Of a stretch of 64,000 bases of DNA, positions 54,446-62,782 are shown one piece after another. Location of the stretch: positions 124,001-188,000 of the forward strand of contig KI542675.1 in NCBI GenBank assembly GCA_000496135.1. The letters run 5' to 3'. The number at the start of each line of letters is the position of its first letter. The stretch's first letter is position 1. The notes beneath the pieces are model-generated. The model searched no databases. It had not been told where the DNA came from and was given only the letters and a program-made list of their open reading frames with translations. This DNA is from Thermoplasmatales archaeon E-plasma. Lineage in GTDB: Archaea; Thermoplasmatota; Thermoplasmata; Thermoplasmatales; Thermoplasmataceae. The position numbers and the translations under genes were made by a program.

Positions 54446-55900
54446 ATGTCCGCAATTCTTAAATCTATCGAAATTGGAAATTTTAAGAGCTTTGATCACA
54501 TTAAACTTGACCTGGACAGGTTAAATGTAGTCGTAGGACCAAATGGATCCGGGAAGACCAATTTGCTTGAAGGCATACAACTGGCATTTGGTTGCATCAA
54601 TTATAACTCTCCATCTGACTATCCATTTATTTCATTTTGGGGATATAATAACGCGGTCCACAATTCTGATTCTAAGAGGCCGATAACTTTTAAATTCCAG
54701 CTTTCAATCGATTCATACGAGGTAACCTATGAATCGAAAATATCTGGCGCTGGCAGTTTCCTTAGATTTATAGAGGAAAATATAATTATTGAAGGTTTCC
54801 TGGAATTAAAAAGATTAGGATCCAGATTAATGATTAATTATACAACCCAGGCCATTCATAAGATAAATCTACAAAAGGAATTTCTGAAAGAACTGCAAAT
54901 GTTAAGGCAAGCTTTTATGGGCGAAAAGTCGGATTCTTTAGATGAGTCCCTGACCATCGAGGCAATGAATATAAGTATAGATGGCATCGACGAGTCCAAA
55001 TCAGCTTTTTCGTTCTTATCTTTCAATCTTTATTTGTCAACCAAAACACGCCACGGTAAAACTCAATATGGTATGTTTATGCTTGAACCTTCTCACGGGA
55101 ATCAGAATATTCCGGCAAAAAAGCCCTTCATACTGGTGTCTCCAATTGTGCCTGTAATTTCTGATAATACTAAATCAGGCAGGAGGGTCTTCATACCTCT
55201 AATTGAATATATATCTTCATTCTTTAGTTATAATATATCCCCTCTCTCAATGGTCAATAATTCAAGAAACAAGATGGATCGACTGCGCGTAATTCTGGTT
55301 AGGCACAGTTCTATTTATGGAATGAAAGAACCTGTTCCACTTAACAGGCCATATGAAGGGCTATTATCTGGAGAAGTCGCAATTTCATGGCTTTTCAACA
55401 AATTTAATGAAAACGGAGGGTTATTTCCGGAAAAAATCAAGAGAGCAATGGAAGATCTCTTTCCAAACTGGCAACTGGGATTCAGAGTGACTGAAGATGG
55501 CAACATACTCCTGCAAATTAAGGAGATAAACCCGGGTTCAGGGACTCTGACTCTTCTTCCACCTTCTATTCCAGATGGACTTTTCAAACTCCTGCTAATA
55601 ATGACTGCAATAGAAATGCACCCCAGCATTCTTCTGATTGACGAAATAGAAAATTCTCTTCATGACTCAATTATTCAGTATGTGATGGATTCTCTAAGGG
55701 AGTCTGGGGTAACCACAATCGTCACCACTCATTCTTCAATGGTTGTAGACAGATCGGAACTGAACGAGTTAAGAATAATTGAAAAAATAGACGGAGAGAG
55801 CATAATCAAAAGCATTTCAAAACCAGTTCAGATGAAGAAGAAACTTCTGGAGTTGGGAATTACTCCCAGCGACTCATGGCTTTATGGAGAACTTGCTTGA
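54446..55900 (+). CDS. SMC/OLD-like ATPase of a two-gene ATPase-TOPRIM module
   Basis: A 484-residue ABC-type (RecF/OLD-like, AAA_21/AAA_15) ATPase. Walker A GPNGSGKT (31-38) follows the usual IEIGNFKSF start. Walker B is LLIDEIENSLHD (about residues 396-407), with the D-loop-like segment and the switch histidine in IVTTHSS. No nuclease domain of its own. The stop overlaps the next gene's TTG start as TTGA, so the two products are made together. A TATA-like ACTAATATACAAAA lies ~26 bases before the ATG. Paired ATPases of this type occur in OLD-, PARIS- and similar phage-defence systems, which is the likely role. Confidence 0.85.
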   Translation: MSAILKSIEIGNFKSFDHIKLDLDRLNVVVGPNGSGKTNLLEGIQLAFGCINYNSPSDYPFISFWGYNNAVHNSDSKRPITFKFQLSIDSYEVTYESKISGAGSFLRFIEENIIIEGFLELKRLGSRLMINYTTQAIHKINLQKEFLKELQMLRQAFMGEKSDSLDESLTIEAMNISIDGIDESKSAFSFLSFNLYLSTKTRHGKTQYGMFMLEPSHGNQNIPAKKPFILVSPIVPVISDNTKSGRRVFIPLIEYISSFFSYNISPLSMVNNSRNKMDRLRVILVRHSSIYGMKEPVPLNRPYEGLLSGEVAISWLFNKFNENGGLFPEKIKRAMEDLFPNWQLGFRVTEDGNILLQIKEINPGSGTLTLLPPSIPDGLFKLLLIMTAIEMHPSILLIDEIENSLHDSIIQYVMDSLRESGVTTIVTTHSSMVVDRSELNELRIIEKIDGESIIKSISKPVQMKKKLLELGITPSDSWLYGELA

Positions 55901-56370
55901 AAGTTACAATTCTCATAGAGGATACCTATGGGAAACCATTCATGGATGGTTTGATTAAGGATCTCAAGTCGAAGGAATTCGTAGATCGTTCGTGGGCATT
56001 TAAAGTCAATCAATACAACGTCTATAAACTTGATAAAATGCTTAGAGCCGCAACGGATTCCGATAAAATAATTCTGTTTGTAGATTGCGATGGTGATTGT
56101 AATAACAATAACGCTCGAAGTATTCATGAAATTTGCGAAAAACAGAACGATGGGAAGATAGGAATTATAGATCTGAGGTACGAGATTGAAGACTGGCTCT
56201 GCATTTCTGAGGGTATGAAATTGGGTAAGCAGAAGTCTTCAAGCGCTATAATGGCAAAAAGGGGATACAAAAAATTCCGTCTTCCAGAGTATTCCACCAA
56301 ACTGAATGTTGAGTTGCTTATGAAAAATTGCAAAAGCTTCAAAGATTTTATAATTTTATTGAAGGAATAA
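55897..56370 (+). CDS. TOPRIM-like (DUF4276/RloB-like) partner protein
   Basis: A 157-residue protein starting at TTG 55897, since the frame upstream of it lies in the ATPase gene. VTILIEDTYGKPFMDGLI has a glutamate (E8) where TOPRIM-type proteins of the DUF4276/RloB group have their catalytic Glu, LFVDCDGD supplies a DxD pair (D63, D65 or D65, D67), and DLRYEIEDWLC follows as in the family (x-E-I-E-x-W-L). A nuclease or nucleotide-transfer role is inferred. Coupled to the ATPase. Same architecture type as AriA-AriB of PARIS, although AriB belongs to another TOPRIM family. Confidence 0.72.
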   Translation: MKVTILIEDTYGKPFMDGLIKDLKSKEFVDRSWAFKVNQYNVYKLDKMLRAATDSDKIILFVDCDGDCNNNNARSIHEICEKQNDGKIGIIDLRYEIEDWLCISEGMKLGKQKSSSAIMAKRGYKKFRLPEYSTKLNVELLMKNCKSFKDFIILLKE

Positions 56371-56371
56371 A

Positions 56372-56392
56372 ATTGTTATGTTATTTAACAAT
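56372..56392 (+). terminator. Hairpin after the ATPase-TOPRIM operon
   Basis: ATTGTTA and TAACAAT (7-base perfect arms, 7-base loop) begin two bases after the stop codon at 56370. It may protect or end the operon transcript; no T-run follows, so the terminator call is weak. Confidence 0.3.
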
Positions 56393-56659
56393 GGATAATT
56401 CCTAAAACGCCACAGGGAATCTTTATAACTTGAGTTCCGCGCCTGAATTATTCTAAATTTGTACAAATAACAGCTATTTTACTATCTTTTTGAACCTGAC
56501 TTCCGCATGACAAACATTAGCACTCTTTCATGCAGAATCTGTGTTTTACAATGTTTTTTATAAATTATGAAGAGTTATGTATGTGCACATTCACGGATTC
56601 CTGGACAGGGAAGGTCAAGTTTTTTCAGAATATGGGAAGCATCTTCGCTCTCCGATTAA

Positions 56660-56944
56660 ATGAATAGATTTCTATTTCCCGCACTTACGGGAACTGCATC
56701 CAGGCAGTTCAGGTCTTTCCTTATACTGACTCTTCCGGTTTCAAGACTTATTGAGAAGGAAACTGAAATTACAATCTCAGAGGCAACCCGAATTCTCTCA
56801 CAATTGAAAGTTACACCGCTTCGTCTTCAATCAGGAATCATCATAATTAGATCTGAATCAGAACAGGTTCTAAATCTCCTCAATAAGATGAACATTCCAT
56901 ATTCGGAAAAAATCATTTATGGTGCACGGACAAAAAAGAAATAA
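56660..56944 (+). CDS. Small protein resembling the IS-borne accessory protein
   Basis: A 94-residue frame just left of IS copy 2 on the plus strand. Its C-terminal half (QSGIIIIRSESEQVLNLLNK) follows the same pattern as LRGVLILRNEDAPKVLEFLGQ in the IS-borne gene: glycine, hydrophobic strand, Arg, then a V-L-x-x-L helix. It could be a distant relative left behind by another element. No family recognised; 289 bases upstream without a gene separate it from the TOPRIM gene. Confidence 0.45.
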   Translation: MNRFLFPALTGTASRQFRSFLILTLPVSRLIEKETEITISEATRILSQLKVTPLRLQSGIIIIRSESEQVLNLLNKMNIPYSEKIIYGARTKKK

Positions 56945-57053
56945 ATTCAACAGCAAAGACAGTAAATCACCATTTAAACATGCATTCTCAAAAGAATTAA
57001 ACTGCGGAACACACGTTATTAAGCAAAAGGACCCCCATGGCTTTGGGACAATA

Positions 57054-58178
57054 TTATTTTGAGCAGAGTCCCCTGTAATCTTTTATCATCTCTGGATTGG
57101 TACGCTTCAGATAGCTGTACTGTCTCAGGTTGTGCATGTTGATCTTCAGAGTCTCCTCCGTCTGTTTTCTCTGAGGCAGTTTCTTCCTTATCTTTACAGG
57201 CATCTTCCTCTTTATCATGGAATTCACGGATTCTGATATGGATCGCATGTGGTACTGCTCCAGCCATGATTGAGTGTCATCAACGAAACTGTATAACATG
57301 GTTTTCCATGAAGCCACTCCTTTGGAACGGAATGTTGCATTTGTCTTCGGGAGGAAATATGGTGTGATTCCGTATTCTTCCACTATTGAGCAGATCTTCC
57401 TGTTGGAATACAGTGCATCTCCAAGCATTACCTCAATCTGCGGGCACAGATCCACAGTGTGTGCCATTATATCCGGAAACATGGACAGCTCTCCTATGGA
57501 GTGATCATCAGTTGTGTATAAACCAGCTATCATCTTGGTGTGAACACCCACTGAAAAGGAGGAATACTGGAAGTCATGCTTTCCCTTTGTGTGCGGGAAA
57601 GCATCCGATTCCATCTTATCCTTATTCTTATTCTTCTCCTTCTCGATCCTCTGCTGGCTCCTCTTTGATTCGTAGTTGACCTTCATGGTGTCTGGATCAC
57701 CGGTTCCATCGGTGGAGAATATCTTCTCCATGGAATTGCCCGATTCATTCATGATCTTCAGAACCTCATCCAGTAGTTTTTTTGATCGTCCGGGATCATA
57801 ACCTCTCTCTATGGTCTTGTATGAGAATTCAGATGACACTCCAAGTTTTTCCCCGAATAATCTCAGGAATCCCTCTGCAATCCTGTTGGGCATGCCGAAG
57901 TATGTCTGCATCAGCATGACCTTAACTATATCCGAAGTTGGAACGGGAGGCCTTCCCGCTCCCCTCTTCTCCACCTGGATACGGGATGAGGCAATGTTAA
58001 CAACATCCCTTATTGTTTCCAGAACGTCGGCGATCTCGTTTACCTGTGCCTGGTCATACTGGTGCCAGTTCCTTTCGGCCGGTTCCCTCTTCTCGTAGGA
58101 GAAGGATTGATCCCTTACCGATTTAACAAGATTCCTCAGGTCCTCGACATTCTTCCTGGCCACATGTGTATATGACAA
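57054..58178 (-). CDS. DDE transposase of insertion sequence copy 2
   Basis: Identical at protein level to the transposase at 31282-32406 (374 residues; D157, D254 and E316 as candidate catalytic triad). Frame intact. See copy 1 for the domain description. Confidence 0.93.
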   Translation of the reverse strand: MSYTHVARKNVEDLRNLVKSVRDQSFSYEKREPAERNWHQYDQAQVNEIADVLETIRDVVNIASSRIQVEKRGAGRPPVPTSDIVKVMLMQTYFGMPNRIAEGFLRLFGEKLGVSSEFSYKTIERGYDPGRSKKLLDEVLKIMNESGNSMEKIFSTDGTGDPDTMKVNYESKRSQQRIEKEKNKNKDKMESDAFPHTKGKHDFQYSSFSVGVHTKMIAGLYTTDDHSIGELSMFPDIMAHTVDLCPQIEVMLGDALYSNRKICSIVEEYGITPYFLPKTNATFRSKGVASWKTMLYSFVDDTQSWLEQYHMRSISESVNSMIKRKMPVKIRKKLPQRKQTEETLKINMHNLRQYSYLKRTNPEMIKDYRGLCSK

Positions 58179-58192
58179 ACAGGTTTAAATAG

Positions 58193-58214
58193 TTATGTGG
58201 ACTATTCCACATAA
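58193..58214. promoter_or_regulatory. Palindrome between the two divergent IS genes (copy 2)
   Basis: The same 9-base inverted repeat with CTAT spacer as at 32421-32442, again overlapping the ATG of the small gene, with GTTTAAATA just to its left. Confidence 0.5.
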
Positions 58215-58516
58215 TGAATGGGACAATGATACTCTTTCATTTTCCTGAGAAGTCCGATCATGGAACAATAAACAAGTTCATGCAGAAATTCTACGGGCAG
58301 GATTCAACTTCATGGAAAGGAAAATACACGTATCACAGACATGGTTTGCTGGAGAACATACCTCACAGAAAACTGCTTAGAGGAGTCCTGATACTCAGGA
58401 ACGAAGATGCTCCAAAAGTACTTGAGTTTCTAGGGCAGTATTCTCTGACCCTGCATGTTAGGGAGATAAAGCTGACACCGGACGACGAAAAAACATTAGG
58501 GGAGACCCATGAATAA
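58214..58516 (+). CDS. Small IS-borne protein, unknown function (copy 2, 100 residues)
   Basis: Same as the 32442-32741 gene except for the last residues (GETHE), since three C here replace four C in copy 1 and shift the end. The affected residues are only the last two or three, so both versions may work. Which C count is ancestral cannot be told from two copies. Confidence 0.65.
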   Translation: MNGTMILFHFPEKSDHGTINKFMQKFYGQDSTSWKGKYTYHRHGLLENIPHRKLLRGVLILRNEDAPKVLEFLGQYSLTLHVREIKLTPDDEKTLGETHE

Positions 58517-58647
58517 TTTTGTCCCAAAACCATAAATTCAGCAAAATCTATATAATTCCAGTTATACTTTCAAATAAGAACTCACACAAAAGTGCGAAGA
58601 GCCTTTTCTCATAAACTCCAGGCATTCAATAACAATGTGTTGGAAAT

Positions 58648-58842
58648 TCAGAAACGCATAGTATCAGTTCTGAAGTCCAGGTTCAATCCAATCACTTGAA
58701 GTTTTTCCACTCCAATAATGGCTCGAAATTCTCTGTTATCAAGAATTATGAATTCCGGTTCAGAAACGATAACCCCATTCAATTTTAGATTTCTGAATGT
58801 CAGGGAACCATGCATTTCTTTTATGGAGTAGAGGCAAGTCAT
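58648..58842 (-). CDS. Small hypothetical protein, second of a two-gene pair
   Basis: A 64-residue frame overlapping the end of the preceding gene by four bases (ATGA-type at 58839-58842), which supports both as real. The sequence alternates hydrophobic strands (NGVIVSEPEFIILD, FRAIIGVEKLQVIGL) and looks like a small beta-rich domain. No family recognised. Confidence 0.45.
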   Translation of the reverse strand: MTCLYSIKEMHGSLTFRNLKLNGVIVSEPEFIILDNREFRAIIGVEKLQVIGLNLDFRTDTMRF

Positions 58843-59072
58843 TTGATTGGTATCAACAGAAAAAGCTCTTTCTCACTCCTATAAAATTCGATAATGTACC
58901 TTTCAGGATCAACTAAATTATCAGCAGATATTTTATCGATAATAAACGGTATTTGACTCAGGTTTTTCTCCCAGTCTGTAATTCTTTCTCTGACATAATT
59001 TCCTTTTGGCAGATGTACTTCCTGGAGTCCGGGCGCGTTTATATTATCGTCGTCTTCAATTTTAACACACAC
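58839..59072 (-). CDS. Small protein resembling the second half of a GyrI-like effector domain
   Basis: A 77-residue frame. GNYVRERITDWEKN, then ERYIIEFYRSEKELFLLIPIK, is like the end of GyrI/AraC-type effector-binding domains (pattern P-a-G-x-Y..., then ...E-x-Y-x-s...v-x-l-x-i-P-I-K). Only about half of that domain is present, so it is either a short relative or a fragment. First of a leftward pair with the 58648-58842 gene. Assignment is tentative. Confidence 0.45.
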   Translation of the reverse strand: MCVKIEDDDNINAPGLQEVHLPKGNYVRERITDWEKNLSQIPFIIDKISADNLVDPERYIIEFYRSEKELFLLIPIK

Positions 59073-59235
59073 TAAAAACGTTAGTTTGTTATTTTCCAGG
59101 TCAGCTTTATTGACATGATAATATTAGAGTCACCCACTTGTATTAATGATACTTTCCAATTTTTATACTTACTTTTATTTTAAAATTATAATGGTAATTG
59201 AAAATTGAGTTTTGAAACAACTATCTTTATTGCTG

Positions 59236-60894
59236 TTATTTCTGCTCAACGACACTTCTATTTTCCTTCCATGAATTCATCCATCCAAGCATTTCACCGA
59301 AGGACGAGAACTCTAAATCTGATGGAAAAGCTGACTCAAAGTGCCTATAACAGTAAATTCTGGAGGCCAGTTCCATTTCCCGGCTCCCGGTTTTCTCTGA
59401 TATGGAAAGCATGAATGCAGTGGCCGATAGATATCCAAGCATGTTGAGCATATCTTTAGCAAAGTATTCATTATTTCCAGACTTTTTCATGCCATTTATG
59501 CGTTCATAGGCAGTATCAAAGGCTTTTCTTAATATATCTGCGTTTTCCGGCTTCAGCTTCATTATAATGGATGATATTAAAGAGAACAGCTTTTCATCGA
59601 TATTCTTTTTTCTCACAAGTTCAAGAAAATCAAGTGCCTGAATGTTGCTGGTTCCTTCCCATAAAGAAGTTACGATTGAATCCCTGTGAAACTTTCCCAC
59701 CGGAAACTCTTCCAGAAAGCCTTTGCCTCCGAAAACCTCCATTGAGTACCTGGTGACGTAATCGCTTGACCAGGAAGCTATGTTCTTTGCCATGTGCGTG
59801 AAGGCTCTGGCGAGATGATATTCATCATCGTATGGCGGTCTGAGATCTGAAGCTTTTGAAAACATGTCAGCTGCAATAAGAGAAAGTACCTCAGACGCTT
59901 CAACCTCGGCTTCCATCTCTATCAGATCCCTCAGCATCAGAGGATGTTCTATTAATGGCTTACCAAAAGCAGTTCTCCTGTTTGCATATAAGTAAGCTTC
60001 CCACAGTGCCTTTCTAGCTATTCCGACTGCGGCAAGAGCATCATCTATCCTGGAAATCTCAAGAATCTCCATTGCCACGTATATGCCAATCTTTTCATCG
60101 CCTAGGATATAGCCTTCTGAATTTTTCAATACGACTTCGCCCGTGGGAACCATTATGGTGCCCAACTTTTCCTTTATTCTCCTTATTTCATAATTGCGGC
60201 TCCCATCCGATTTCAACGTCGGGACAAAAAAGACGGATATACCCTTGGCTCCGGGCATAGAACCCTCGATCCTTGCAGTGACAATTGCACCGTCCGCTAG
60301 CCCTGCATTGCTTGCGAAATATTTATTTTCTCCGTTCAGGATAAATTTGTCACCGGATTTAACGGATACCGTCTCATTAGAACCAAGGTCACTGCCACCC
60401 TGAATCTCAGTATAATATGTTGCTCCCAGCCAGTGATCCTTGTTAATATAATGTCGCAAAAAATGATCCAGGCGATTTTGACCGTACTTCTTTATTCCAT
60501 AGGCTGTCTGTCCCGTAAGCGTCAGGGTGCAGAATAATCCAGAATCTGAGATGAGATAGCCTGATATGAAATGAAACATAAGATCATTCCTTTCTACAAT
60601 ACTGGAAACAACACCAAGATCCAGAAGCCTGTCGATCATATTTCCATGTGTCCTCGATATCCATACACCATCGATTCTTTTGTCGAGGACACTCCACATC
60701 TGCATGACCGGATTTCCGTAATGGTCAATGAACATAGAATCTTCTATCATTTCATTTGAAACGTATCTGCCAATTTCCTCGAGATTCTTATTTTCATGGT
60801 ACCCCAGATATCTCAGCGTGTTCTTTAATATCTTATCATCGCTGAAGTAATTAACTCCTTTGCTTAAAAATACATTCGAAAAATCGAATTTCAT
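59236..60894 (-). CDS. Acyl-CoA dehydrogenase (AidB-like, 552 residues)
   Basis: A flavin-dependent acyl-CoA dehydrogenase, longer than the usual ~380 residues and so of the AidB/very-long-chain-like class. TYYTEIQGGSDLGSNET (FAD-binding, like the family Y.MTEP..GSD), RIDDALAAVGIARKALWEAYLYANRRTAFGKPL and EVFGGKGFLEEFPVGKFHRDSIVTSLWEGTSNIQ (active-site helix and the family glutamate region, W-E-G-T) are evident. GGTGA lies before the ATG. It follows the acyl-CoA synthetase by 21 bases and would take its product in fatty or branched acid oxidation. Confidence 0.9.
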   Translation of the reverse strand: MKFDFSNVFLSKGVNYFSDDKILKNTLRYLGYHENKNLEEIGRYVSNEMIEDSMFIDHYGNPVMQMWSVLDKRIDGVWISRTHGNMIDRLLDLGVVSSIVERNDLMFHFISGYLISDSGLFCTLTLTGQTAYGIKKYGQNRLDHFLRHYINKDHWLGATYYTEIQGGSDLGSNETVSVKSGDKFILNGENKYFASNAGLADGAIVTARIEGSMPGAKGISVFFVPTLKSDGSRNYEIRRIKEKLGTIMVPTGEVVLKNSEGYILGDEKIGIYVAMEILEISRIDDALAAVGIARKALWEAYLYANRRTAFGKPLIEHPLMLRDLIEMEAEVEASEVLSLIAADMFSKASDLRPPYDDEYHLARAFTHMAKNIASWSSDYVTRYSMEVFGGKGFLEEFPVGKFHRDSIVTSLWEGTSNIQALDFLELVRKKNIDEKLFSLISSIIMKLKPENADILRKAFDTAYERINGMKKSGNNEYFAKDMLNMLGYLSATAFMLSISEKTGSREMELASRIYCYRHFESAFPSDLEFSSFGEMLGWMNSWKENRSVVEQK

Positions 60895-60915
60895 AATGTT
60901 TCACCCTATTATACC

Positions 60916-62514
60916 TTATAAATATTTAGTATTGCTATGGATCTGGTTTGAGATCATATTCTTGAGAGCCTTTTTATCAATCTTCCCTGTCCCCGTCATT
61001 GGCATGTTATCAATCCGGATGTAGCGATCAGGAATCCACCATTTTTTTATAGCCCCCTCATTTACAATCGAGGTAAGGTATTCCCTGATTCTTGATTCTT
61101 CTATATTTGAACCCTGTTTTGTGCGGTACAATGCGATTGGGCGTTCACCCCACTTTTCATCCGGGTAACCTATAACTACCACATCAAGTATTTCGGGTAG
61201 ATTTGTAATATAATACTCAATTTCTGCGCTTGGTATGAATTCACCCCCGCTCTTGATCAGATCCTTTATTCTATCAGTTATCTTTATCCCCTCACGGGAT
61301 ACAGTGCCTACGTCACCCGGATAGAACCACCCCTCCCTATAGGCAGTCCCATTTTCGTCTTTAAGGTTGAAATATCCAGAAGGGAGCCAGGAAGATCTGA
61401 ATTTTATCTCTGAATTTTCTCCTTCCGTTTCAAACTCCGTCATTACAAGGGGTGTAATTTTATCCACCGCCCTATGCAGGCATTGTTCCTTATGGGGTAC
61501 ATCACAATTTTCCGCAGTTCCTATTGCAGCTCCAAGTCCGTCTGTAAATCCATATATGCCGGTTAACTCAATATTGTGGTTCGTCGCGTAATGGATTATG
61601 CTTGATGGAATTGCAGATCCGCCAATCAGAATCTTGACATTTTTAAATGGATTATCTGATTTTTCCACGGAGAGAGAATTGAACATCGTTGGTACCATGC
61701 TCATCCATGTGATCTTGTCTTTTTGCATGATTTCTAAGGTTTTTGAAACATCGAATTTACCGCTCATAATGTAATCTGATCCTATCATAGTTGACATGAA
61801 AAGAGTTCCCCATGACCAGAGATGGAAGAATGGTATGAGGGACATAATACGGTCGTCAGAGTTCAATCTAGCCGGTCCAGAAAATGCAGAAAGGTTCGTC
61901 AGCATAGCCCATATAGTCAACACGATATCTCTATGGCGATATCTGACGCCTTTAGGTTTACCAGTCGTTCCCGATGTGAAAAGAACTGAGGCTATCGTAT
62001 TTTCATCTATTGATGGAATGGAAGAATTCACAGTTTTATTGATTTTCTCATAGAAAGAACTGTATTTCTCGTCGATTGGATTTCGATCTATCATCATTAC
62101 ATTTCCATCTTTTACGACTTGCTTAGAAACACTCATTTCTACGAATGGTAAAAAATCATGAGATGCAAAGATATATTTTGTTCCTGCCTGCCTCATAGTT
62201 TCCAGTATCTGATCAGGAGACTGCCGGACATCCACAGGGTGAATCACGTTGCCGGACAATGGAATCGAATACATCATCTTCGCGAAATCTATGTTGTTCC
62301 AGCACATCACTGAAACGACATTGTCTTTCCCAATAAACCGGTTAATGGCAGAGGAATACAAAACAATATCATTATAAAAGTCCTCGAAGCTTGCCGATAA
62401 CGATAGATCTTTTACGATGCCTTCCGGACGCCTGACCAGTGTTTGATCAAACAGTTTATCGAGCGTCAATCCGCTGTTATTAAATTTATACCTTGCCATG
62501 CTATAACATGTCAT
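60916..62514 (-). CDS. AMP-forming acyl-CoA synthetase
   Basis: A 532-residue ANL-superfamily ligase that activates a carboxylic acid to its CoA thioester with ATP. The P-loop FTSGTTGKPKGVRYRHRD (A3), GIYGFTDG in place of the usual YGxTE (A5), YPGDVGTVSREGIKITDRIKDLIKSGGE (A7-A8) and the MTGTGKIDKKALKN C-terminal lysine (A10) are all seen. The A5 change from Glu to Asp is unusual. The start ATG at 62514 is preceded by a TATA tract; an in-frame ATG five codons later is possible. Operon with the dehydrogenase gene. Confidence 0.9.
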   Translation of the reverse strand: MTCYSMARYKFNNSGLTLDKLFDQTLVRRPEGIVKDLSLSASFEDFYNDIVLYSSAINRFIGKDNVVSVMCWNNIDFAKMMYSIPLSGNVIHPVDVRQSPDQILETMRQAGTKYIFASHDFLPFVEMSVSKQVVKDGNVMMIDRNPIDEKYSSFYEKINKTVNSSIPSIDENTIASVLFTSGTTGKPKGVRYRHRDIVLTIWAMLTNLSAFSGPARLNSDDRIMSLIPFFHLWSWGTLFMSTMIGSDYIMSGKFDVSKTLEIMQKDKITWMSMVPTMFNSLSVEKSDNPFKNVKILIGGSAIPSSIIHYATNHNIELTGIYGFTDGLGAAIGTAENCDVPHKEQCLHRAVDKITPLVMTEFETEGENSEIKFRSSWLPSGYFNLKDENGTAYREGWFYPGDVGTVSREGIKITDRIKDLIKSGGEFIPSAEIEYYITNLPEILDVVVIGYPDEKWGERPIALYRTKQGSNIEESRIREYLTSIVNEGAIKKWWIPDRYIRIDNMPMTGTGKIDKKALKNMISNQIHSNTKYL

Positions 62515-62548
62515 AATACGTATTTATTTTTTATCTCAGATATATAGT

Positions 62549-62560
62549 TATGGTACCATA
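62549..62560. promoter_or_regulatory. Palindromic operator candidate upstream of the acyl-CoA operon
   Basis: TATGGTACCATA is a perfect 12-base palindrome 35 bases before the synthetase ATG, beside the TATATA tract (62541-62546) that sits ~29 bases before the start. A site just upstream of the TATA box suits an activator or fatty-acyl-responsive regulator. Function is inference. Confidence 0.4.
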
Positions 62561-62782
62561 TATAACTAAATTGGATCTGATAATCATAGCTTGATATTCG
62601 TGCCCTTCCGATGGTCTCATGGTATCTTTATTGTAGCGTATAACATGGTCGCCTGAATCGACTTTGTCACATATTCATAGAATCGCCCGGGAGAATCTTC
62701 ATCCTAATAAACAGGCATAATTGATTGCCATATTTTCATTAATCCTTTTGATTATTCTGTTCTCTTTCAGTACGAAAATGTC

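Larger units (their letters stand above)
57039..58531 (-). mobile_element. Insertion sequence copy 2 (1493 bases)
   Basis: Same terminal inverted repeats and same gene content as 31267-32760, in the same orientation, one base shorter because of a C-run indel near the right end. Flanks are CCCCCAT on the left and ATAAATTC on the right, which would allow a 2-base AT target duplication; copy 1 lacks one. The direct orientation relative to copy 1 makes the 32761-57038 segment composite-transposon-like. Confidence 0.9.
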
